Shown: one piece after another, positions 56,258 through 64,000 of the stretch
How positions within the stretch are numbered: the stretch's first letter is position 1
Layout of the letters: every line of letters starts with the position of its first letter
Notes under the pieces: generated by a model
The model's database searches: none
The model's input: the letters and a program-made list of their open reading frames with translations, nothing else
Told to the model about the DNA's origin: nothing
From: Xanthostigma xanthostigma
Taxonomy: Eukaryota > Arthropoda > Insecta > Raphidioptera > Raphidiidae
Reading direction: 5' to 3'
Length of the DNA stretch: 64,000 bases
Assembly: GCA_963575645.1 (NCBI GenBank)
Contig: OY754465.1
Span: forward strand, 7,098,501 to 7,162,500
Position numbers and translations under genes: made by a program

Positions 56258-56970
56258 GGCCATTCATTAATTACGTAAGGACGATTTTAGAAATTTATGA
56301 CCCCCTCCTCTCCCATGTAAGGTCACGTAAGATTCCTCCGACTCCCCCTCCCCCTTCTTACGTAAGATTTTACCTCTTTTTCATAAATACAGTGTAAACT
56401 CCATTTAGCGTCACTCGATATAACGACAAACTCCTTAAAACGTCGAAATTACTCAACTCTAGTTGGTTTACCTTGTTGCTCATACAATAATACATTCTAA
56501 ATAACGACAACATTACGTCATCATTAAGCAATAAACAATACTTGTTTGTTATTTTGTTGCTTTGTTGTCGGCATCATCCGTACCGAAGATTTTAAGAAAT
56601 TCGTTCACTTGTTTGTTGGGATTATCTTTCATTATGTTTAGCTCAAGTGTTGTAATTTGTGATAGTATGAATGTTTGTTGGTCAGTTGCAAATTTTATGT
56701 ATTGAGTAAATACATATTATAGTAAAAAAATATTAATGGATTATTTCTTCCTTTAAAGACAACTCTCAATAACGCCACAAATTGCTCAGTCCCTTGAGTG
56801 TCGCTATATAGAGTTTAGACTGTAGTTAAATGTCAGTTACACTGTAGTTGCTTTCAAAAATTTATCACTCTACATTGGAAAACACATATTCTGATATGTA
56901 AAATATTACGAAAGAAAGGCTTTTATCCCCCCCTCTTTGAGATAAGGTCATGTAGAGATTTTTTTAAGTA
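56258..56970. repeat. Repeat 'ggggccattcattaattacg' around a pogo element
   Basis: The left part has 'gcccattcattaattacgta'-type sequence and 'gtaaggtcacgtaagattcc', seen in widespread insect repeats; the right part has 'ataaggtcatgtagagattt'. The pogo element at 56390-56822 lies between them. Class and right end are uncertain. Confidence 0.4.
56390..56822. mobile_element. Pogo-like MITE
   Basis: Ends CAGTGTAAACTCCATTTAGCG and, inverted, CAGTCTAAACTCTATATAGCG, inside TA (56388-56389, 56823-56824). Ends and inner 'gttggtttaccttgttgctc' are similar to the pogo-like element at 59958-60481. Confidence 0.72.
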
Positions 56971-57039
56971 GGTACACTAAAGTAACTTGATGGTATTTGA
57001 TAGAAATCAAAATGTGTAGAACTCCCTCAAAAAGTATAG

Positions 57040-57355
57040 TACGCGCCACTAATATAAAAGGCTCGGAAGTTAGATGCAAATGCAGGCTTGCGCTTGTACC
57101 GTCTGTTGAAAAACTACAAACTCGCAACTCAACAAAACTAACATAGCAATAACAACTTGACAATAGCGTACTCGACTGTACTTTAAAGCAGGAAAGCTAC
57201 AAGTGAGAAAGGCAACGAGCGATCACGGCCAATCACCGACGAGCGCACGTTCCGTTCAGGTAGCTGGGAGGTGGTGGGGGTTATCAATGGCTCTAAAATG
57301 TGCCTTTGCGACGCTGTTTGTGACTAACTTCCGAACCTTTAGATCCGTGGCGTGT
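57040..57355. mobile_element. MITE with TACGCGCCAC ends, copy 2
   Basis: Nearly identical to 50835-51151 through 'aaggcaacgagcgatcacgg' to 'tgactaacttccgaacc'. The right end has changed from CCGTGCCGCGTA to CCGTGGCGTGTA. Confidence 0.75.
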
Positions 57356-57669
57356 AATATATTTTGGATTCAATGCTTAAAATTGTATAGCACTAAAAAA
57401 TCGTAAACGACGCGAACAAGAAAACGTAACAATCACAGTACATTTTTGTTTACATGAAATGTGTATAAAGCGTCTTTGTTTTGTTGTTTACTGAAAGCTT
57501 GACTTCAAGTGTCTTAATTCAGAAGTTCCTAAAAGAGATGACAATACACCATTGTTTCATATACACCTGACATTTATTTCATGCGAAGAATGTCATAAAA
57601 ATAGTGCCCTAGAATAAAACATCATGATTTTGCATCAAATCACCGGACTATAAATTTTGCATACAAGGC

Positions 57670-58165
57670 AAATATACGGATTGTATCAAATCAAAACGAT
57701 CCATAGGACATTCTGTGTGTAAGACAGAGACGATATATAAAGATCTAAAGCAGTAAGTAAGAATGAGATAAATGATCGCTAATATAGCTACTGTGGTTGC
57801 GTAAATAAATAATTACGTACACTGTAAATCTTTTTACCAATTTATCAATTAAAACAACTACAAATAAATTTATTATGTTGGCGAATTACCACCATAAAAC
57901 CATTTAATTATTTGGATTTTTTCCCGAACAGTATAAATAGCCATTTTATCAATAATTTCACTAGTGAATACTGACATTTGATAAAATTGTGATTTTTACT
58001 GTAGAAAACAAGGACGATAACTATCAGATTGTATAACCACAGTAACTATTAGCAATCATTTATCTCATTCTTATTTACTGCTTTAGTGCTTTATATAATA
58101 TCGTCTCTGTCTTACACACAGAATGTTCTATGGACTGTTTTGATTTGATACAATCTGTATAATAT
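57670..58165. repeat. Foldback with arms of about 130 bp
   Basis: 'attgtatcaaatcaaaacga', 'acattctgtgtgtaagacag' and 'aagaatgagataaatgat' on the left are repeated inverted at 58045-58160. The loop (57800-58030) is AT-rich and has no gene. Confidence 0.75.
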
Positions 58166-58408
58166 GTTTTTCCTCATGAAGTGCAGCTGTCCGCAACAAA
58201 AAATTTAAACTTTCAGCACACTACAGTTGCAGTCGTTTCATTAAAGTTTCAACTCTGCAAATTATATATTATTATAAACGTAATATTTATCAAACAGAAC
58301 GCAAAGCACTCGTTTCTTTGTTAAATAATAGACAGTACAAGAATCACTCATTTAAGTTCAGACGAAATCACTGCATTTAATATTTTTCTAGAACTAAATA
58401 AAAATGCA

Positions 58409-59008
58409 CTAGTGTGACCTGTGCCAATTATTCGCACTAAATAAGTATAATAATTATCACTTTACAAAATTATTTTTTAATATGATTGCAGGTACCTTCA
58501 ATTCGTTTCTAATTTTGCACACTGCTTATAACATTCTTCTTTTTGTTGTATTACAATATGAAGCTCGGATGACAGATCGAAGAAATAATTTACTAAAATT
58601 GTCATATAGAGGTGCAAGTAGCAAAAGCGTTGAGCTAAGCCGTCAGATGGCATCATTCAGCATTGCTGTGACGTTGTTCAGCGTTGCTCGCTGTTTAAAA
58701 ATTAAAGCCGTCAGATGGCAGTATGCAGTATTGTGTCTGTTGTATTATAATATGAAGGTCAGATGACAGATCGAAGTGTTGACGTTGTTTCAAAATTAAA
58801 GCCGTCAGATGCCAGACGTTGTTCAGCGTTGCTGTATTTTGATTAATTTACAAAAACAAAAGCAATAATAAATTTTTTAGTTGTCGATGTCAGTAGAGCA
58901 AGCAATTATCTGTAAAATGAAATATAATTTAGGTGAAGAAATTGTGAGGTTTTTTCTAAAAAAGGGAGGCAAACATCTCAACCTTAGCGTATTAATATAC
59001 CTATATGA
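58409..59008 (-). mobile_element. Helitron family H3, copy e
   Basis: Minus strand: TCATATAGGTATATTAATACGC start after A, and end GTGCGAATAATTGGCAC, 'aggtcaca', CTAG|T (one mismatch in the hairpin). The interior is the full set of H3 blocks. Confidence 0.85.
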
Positions 59009-59282
59009 TGTTGCCGGCTGGTCTCCTTAAATATACAGAATGATTTTTAAGTGGATTCTTCTTTTTACCCGACTGCGGCGAAGCCAAAAGGAAGGGTTAT
59101 GAGTTTAGCAGTCTATGTTTGTTTGTATTTACGGATGTTCCACCGTAGCGCCTAAACTATTCATCCGATTTTGATTAATAAGGTGTCAATCGATTCGTTA
59201 TTATGGCGCAGGTAACATAGACTACATTAATTTTGGTCCCAGAGTAGAGCAAATTGAAAACAAATAAAAAATGAGTTCAAAA

Positions 59283-59570
59283 AAGTAATTAAAAAAAATA
59301 AGTTTAAAAACTAACACTTGACTACTGAAAAATATAAAACAAGAAAATATTCTCATCTAGCCGTGATCGTATGCCATCTCATATATATGAGGCCCCTCTA
59401 GATGTATAGCGTGACGCATTTTGCCCTAGAGCTTGTAGTCGCTTACTACTGTTAAAATGTAATGTTTTGTTAGGATAGGTGGCATATGACCACGGCTATC
59501 CTCAGATGAGAATATTTTCTTGTTTCATACTTATTAGTATTAGGGTTTTAATTTTTGAATTTATTTTTTA
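59283..59570. repeat. Foldback, copy 2 of the 49012 family
   Basis: Arms 'aagaaaatattctcatctag' and 'ctcagatgagaatattttctt' with 'gatcgtatgcc' against 'ggcatatgaccac'. More diverged than copy 1. Confidence 0.7.
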
Positions 59571-59910
59571 TTAACAGCGTGCAGAAATCAAATAGACGAA
59601 CAAAACAAAAATAAGAGAGAAGCAGCCGTTCAAAGTTTAATAAAACTTTTTAAATATTTAATTTATTCAAAATCCGGGTTTACACACGCGAAGAAATGGT
59701 AGCACGAATCGGAAATGCATCCCAAATAATTCGCGGAAGATCCTTATCACTACTACAAGCATGTACAGAACCATGGTTACGACGCACGCATCTTTGTGTC
59801 CAAAAAAACGGGAACAACTTCGAACAATTTCTGTGAATACTTGACAATGACATAACATATTTCCATAGTGACATAACATAATGCCAGGACCGACCTACAC
59901 GCTGTTTAGA

Positions 59911-59952
59911 ATTATATTTATCACACCCGGGTGAAACCGGGTTGGACCGCTA
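59911..59952 (+). mobile_element. Helitron 3' end fragment
   Basis: 'cccgggtgaaaccgggttgg' then 'accgCTAT' is an H2-like hairpin terminus with the last base changed. The rest of the element is not recognisable upstream. Confidence 0.55.
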
Positions 59953-59957
59953 TAATA

Positions 59958-60481
59958 CAGTGTAACCTCTTTATAACGTCCTTCGTTATAACGAAAAACT
60001 CCCTATAACGTAGAAAATTTTACAGTTTGGTTGGTTTACCTTAAAACCCATACATTAATACCCTCTTTATAGCGTAACAACCATTCTCTATTACGATGAA
60101 ATATGTTCATATTTAGGCGTATTTAACAGTGTAATAGTTTTTATACAACAAAATGAAGATGAAGAAGATAAAGAGGATGATTTTTAACCATCATCAACTA
60201 TTCAACAAGCACTTGATGCCGCTAAACTTATCGAAACATTCCTATTGTTTAATGAAGGTGATTCCACCACATCCCAAGAGTCAAGCCATGCATAATACTT
60301 AATAAAATACAAAACAAATATTGACATAGCAAAAACGCCAAGCAAAGTTAACAGACTACATGGAATAAATTAATTAGGTGAAATTTGGTTATTTTTCTTT
60401 CTTCCCTCCATATAACGAAAACTCTTTATAACGAAAAAAAATGCTCGGTCCCTTGAGATTCGTTATAAAGAGGTTACACTG
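59958..60481 (+). mobile_element. Pogo/Tigger-like element
   Basis: Ends CAGTGTAACCTCTTTATAACG and CGTTATAAAGAGGTTACACTG, flanked by TA (59956-59957, 60482-60483). Both pogo-type TIR (CAGT start) and TA target agree. Contains a short transposase remnant. Confidence 0.85.
60152..60295 (+). pseudogene. Pogo/Tigger transposase C-terminal remnant
   Basis: Reads NEDEEDKEDDF, a stop, then STIQQALDAAKLIETFLLF and a short acidic/serine tail ending at TAA 60293-60295. An acidic segment followed by 'ALDA...L..FL' is usual near the C-terminus of Tigger/jerky-type (CENP-B-like) transposases. Catalytic and DNA-binding parts are missing. Similarity is modest. Confidence 0.55.
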
Positions 60482-60519
60482 TATTACAAAGAGGTAAAGT
60501 TTGTAAGTTAAATAAAAGC

Positions 60520-60606
60520 GCTTTCGTAGAGATCAATTTCGCAACGTAAGTCGACGAAAAATGTGGCAATTTACAAATTCGGGCGAAGCCGAACCGGACT
60601 GCTAGT
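60520..60606 (+). mobile_element. Another Helitron-like 3' end fragment
   Basis: 'ttcgggcgaagccgaa' is a hairpin followed by 'ccggactgCTAG|T', the Helitron 3' pattern with a different stem. No 5' partner was found. Confidence 0.5.
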
Positions 60607-60843
60607 TATTATATCATATTGTCAAGTTAACAAAATGCAAAGTTAAAAGTCTTCCGCCTGAAGTTAGATTATACCGTGTTTGTAGTTGTAAAAGCATAGC
60701 AAAAGTAAACATTAATGTTAAATGTGTCCACCGCAGCCACAGTCCGTAATGCAGTTCTATCCATTATGCAATGTTATGTTTTGTTATCCCACGGGACCCT
60801 ACCTTATGCATACAAACTTATACAGAGTGAAGAATAAACCTTA

Positions 60844-61857
60844 CAGTCCAGGAGGCAATGAATATTTTCGGTACTTATTTTCCCAGTCAGCAAACACCGA
60901 TAGAATTATTTGGTTTGTTATTCTAAGTAAAATTCATATATATGTAGGGGGGGTCCGATGGGTTGAGGCGGAAAATGCGTTAAAAAGTATAAATATACTG
61001 CACTTTTTTCCAGTGATAAAAATAGTTATATTAGTGAGAGATATAGTGAAGCTAAGAAAAGAAATAGACTGGCTAATCTGTGAGTATGAGTAATATGTCT
61101 GGCAGGAAAAAAATAATCAAAACCATTGCCCTTATTTTCGCAGTCCTAAAAATTTGTCAAATGATAGTTTATATTATAATTACAGCTGCAAATATAGTCT
61201 GGCTATTGTGGAACACCCCGAAAGCCTTGCCAGACTCGTCCAACGCTCGACAGGCGCGCTAAATTCGGCATGTTCAATTATACAGGTGATTGTTGTCCTC
61301 TCTATCTGACTTGTGAGTCTGGCGGGGCTTTCGTAATTGTAAACGATAGCCAGACGTGTATTTTCTATGAAATTATAGTATTATTTAATATTTATCATGT
61401 GACAAATTTTCAAATCCGGGAAAATAAGAGCAAAAATTTTGTAATTTTTACGATTTTCAAGAATCCGCCAGACTCATTTGCCAATTTCGTAAATCAACTA
61501 GATTTATTTTTGATTATAGTTTATGTTACAGTATCAAATGATTCAAGCATGGGAAAATAAGGGTTACGGATTTCAAAAATCGGTCAAATTTTTTCATCCG
61601 AAAATTTTCAGCCAGTCTGACTTTCTTCGACTTGGGATGTGCCAGACTGTTATTTCTATTAATAAAATGATTCACTTTAATTGTTGTCTAATATTAATGA
61701 CTGGGAAAATATGTGAACTTTTTTTTATTAAGTGAACCCATCAGAAAATTTTATCCAGACTCACAAATTGTCGTTTTGTCTCACCATCCGAACAAACTAT
61801 TTCATATTCACTGACTGGGAAAATATGTACAAAAAAAATTCACTGCCTCCTGGACTA
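60844..61857. mobile_element. Unclassified TIR transposon with repeated GCCAGAC motif
   Basis: Ends CAGTCCAGGAGGCAATGAAT and (inverted) TAGTCCAGGAGGCAGTGAAT, with further matched 'attttcccagtca' about 40 bases inside both ends. TTA flanks both sides (60841-60843, 61858-61860). The interior has seven exact GCCAGAC/GTCTGGC copies (61097, 61197, 61229, 61317, 61349, 61467, 61641) plus near-matches. Overlapping plus-strand frames at 61080-61262, 61270-61560 and 61523-61735 have no known domain; the one at 60722-61093 crosses the left end, so it is not an element gene. Confidence 0.75.
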
Positions 61858-61860
61858 TTA

Positions 61861-62781
61861 GTACAGTGGTTTCCAATCCATGATTCGCAGATCCTTTAGA
61901 ACGATTCTCGTAGCTGAACTTTAAGTCTTGAAGACCCTAACTTGTACCAGTTTTTGCTGAGGCGACCGAATACCATCGTGTTCGCAATAAAATTATCTAC
62001 ATTTTCATATATGACAATATAGAAAACCCTATATAACTACAAAACATTAATTCGAAGTTACCTGTTTTTACCTGTCTACTTATTTGTATGATAGGAACCA
62101 AAATGTCGACCAAACTTTAGTATTTTATATACATATTTGACGTTTTCATTGACAAATAAAATATACTGTACTACTACTACTATTTTACTTTCGATTGGTA
62201 TTAAATTTATCTGAAAACTCAATAACAACATTTAGGAAATAAAATTAAAAGCATTAATTTCTTATTAAAAATAATTGTGACGCGGAATTGAATGTCGACC
62301 AAATCAAGTTTTCTTTATTACATTACCTATATTATCAAAATTCCATTAGAAAACTCGATGGGTGAAGGTCGAACCAAGTCGGGATCTTAGACTATAGTAA
62401 GGAGTTAGGGGTAGTCAGAGGCATTAAAAAATTAGTATTTGTAATAAATTTTTTCGGCAGTAACTTAATTTATTATATAAAGCTAATAATACAGAGTCAT
62501 TATATAATGTTTCAACTTGAAGCTTTATCATCCTGTATTAAATTCCGTAGATGAGTTGCAACGGAATATTTTCCTCTGGGGACTGTGATTCCATGCGAGA
62601 ATTATTCCTGAAATAAGTTATCTACTCTTCTCAGAAGTATATGAATAAAAAAAACTACACTTGGTGGTTCTTCTGTTACAAGCCCCTAGTTTCCAGGTTC
62701 TAATAGGAGCACTAGTGAATGTATCAATTGGATATTCAATTCATTATGTCAGTCAGACAGACACCGAGATGATTCCATTGG
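61861..62781. other. Spacer, nothing recognised
   Basis: About 900 bases with no recognised repeats or domains. Confidence 0.4.
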
Positions 62782-63121
62782 TCACTAAGAAAAAGTGTCC
62801 ATGGGCGCATAGCTTAAAAAACCAATAGATTTTTATATCTCCATTGAATTCACAATCTTAAAAAATCCTGAGCTCTAGAAATATGTTTTCAAGTGCGCTG
62901 AATCTGAATATGACAATATTATTTTATACAGAGTGACACCTTCCAACGTTACCTAGTTTTCGACTATTTTTCTATTTCTAAAAAAAAGCACAAAAGTTGA
63001 ACATGGAACATGTTTGTGAATTCAATGTATATCTCTATATCTAAAATCTCGCTAAACATATCTGTAGCTAAAAATCTACTTGTTTTTAGGCTATGCGCTC
63101 ATGGCCACTTTTTCTAAGTGA
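62782..63121. mobile_element. MITE with TCACT(T/A)AGAAAAAGTG ends
   Basis: 'tcactaagaaaaagtgtcca' with 'gcgcatagc' on the left and 'gctatgcgctcatggccact' with 'ttttctaagtga' on the right form inverted ends of about 32 bases. The target duplication is unclear. Non-coding. Confidence 0.7.
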
Positions 63122-63295
63122 CCTTTAAACTATAAAATAAAACCATTTTCGATCAATTTAACCGAGAATCAAATCCCATAAGGTTTGTGCGGGATCCTTT
63201 TACTTCAAACTGTTCTCAAATCTACTTAGTAAATTGAAGAAAATAACTTTCTAACAAATTGCGTTTTTAATTTTTCCACGTCAGTTGACCGGCTG

Positions 63296-63716
63296 AAGAG
63301 CGGAGTGGCAAGGCGGTGAGAGCACTAGACTCGCATTCGGGAGGTACCGGGTTCGAATCCCGTCGGGGGCAAATGTGACTAGGCCTTTTTCCTACTGCCT
63401 CTCGCCGAGAAACGGTAATTCCTGTACCGGCCATCTTGTTGAGGTTTTCCATGGTTTCCCTCAATAATTCTAGATAAATATCGAGATGGTTCCTTTTCAA
63501 GGCCATGGCCGATTACCTGTCAAACTCCTATGCTCAAAATTTGCCTACCTTAATCAAATTTCCTAAAAATTCCTTCATTCGCCCATTGCTACTAATTTAA
63601 GTTGAAAATTAAAAATTGTAGAAAATAACGAGAAATGTGGTAGAAAAAAATAGTAATGGTGCGAATGGCGTCTGTTATGACATAAAGTCGAGAAACGGAC
63701 GTTAAACGCATTATTA
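63296..63716 (+). repeat. tRNA-derived SINE, copy S3
   Basis: Best-preserved head: 'gtggcaaggcggtgagagca' and B-box 'gggttcgaatcccg'. Body and 'acggacgttaaacgc' end as S1, followed by (ATT)n. Confidence 0.87.
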
Positions 63717-64000
63717 TTTAATATATTGGCTGTGCCACTATGCGTCAAAAAATTAGAAAAATATTTCTATGTTTAAACGTTTTGGAAAAAAAATATGGCG
63801 GACATCGGTCGTGTTTAGATTCTTATTAAAAGAATTTTACTCTTTACTATACTTGAACAAAATATCGGCAGTAAAGTGACTGACAATATCCAATCACAAC
63901 CTTTTATTCAGGTTAACACCTTTACTGTCAAATCGATATTTATCGGACATATAAACTGTCACCAGAGGCACCAACCTAAGTGTAATAAATAAAAACTGAC

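Noticed and set aside
60722..61735. A run of four overlapping plus-strand frames suggesting an operon-like or spliced gene
   Set aside because: The first crosses the element's left end and none has a recognisable domain; AT-rich sequence with few stops explains them.

Overview
This window looks like nuclear DNA from an arthropod, most probably an insect. It is strongly AT-rich, has no bacterial-style gene packing, and consists of many short repeats, old transposons and spacer. The transposon families point to an invertebrate: two-gene PIF/Harbinger elements, a DUF4817-type mariner, hAT, pogo and Helitron elements, and a tRNA-derived SINE with an (ATT)n tail. The species cannot be told from the sequence. 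I found no convincing host gene: almost every short open frame here is chance or a transposon remnant.

Layout. 0-10 kb: Harbinger MITE, tRNA-Ile-like pseudogene with inverted (TC)n units, Helitron pieces, a hAT MITE with perfect 8-bp target duplication, a Tc1/mariner MITE and Penelope-like foldbacks. 9.7-13.6 kb: a very long foldback, a solo LTR with promoter, two Helitrons and a MITE. 15.4-20.2 kb: mariner MITE, internally deleted mariner, SINE, hAT MITE. 20.6-27.6 kb: nested hAT elements, a foldback and Helitrons, one carrying a tRNA-like sequence. 28.8-33.8 kb: Helitron with tRNA-Lys-like cargo, hAT MITE, Helitron broken by a MITE, Penelope-like foldbacks. 34.0-37.7 kb: a 3.7-kb two-gene Harbinger, the most gene-like part of the window. 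38-45 kb: hAT elements, Helitrons nested with each other and with MITEs, a second Harbinger MITE. 46-52 kb: MITEs, a truncated Harbinger and a LINE 3' end. 53.3-54.4 kb: a satellite of about 190-bp units. 54.8-64 kb: SINEs (one split by a solo LTR), pogo-like elements, a Helitron and an unclassified TIR element with a striking repeated 7-mer.

The best gene is in the Harbinger: a five-exon Myb/SANT-like DNA-binding protein gene (minus strand, 191 codons) that I could splice by eye with every junction in frame. Its partner transposase (plus strand) has a premature stop and has lost its C-terminal third, so the element could move only with a transposase supplied elsewhere. Other coding remnants are a mariner transposase with an internal deletion and frameshift, a Harbinger N-terminus, a hAT C-terminus, a pogo C-terminal remnant and a LINE reverse-transcriptase C-terminus. 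Many insertion edges are exact (TSDs, or A|T target sites for Helitrons), so the order of nested insertions can be read directly.
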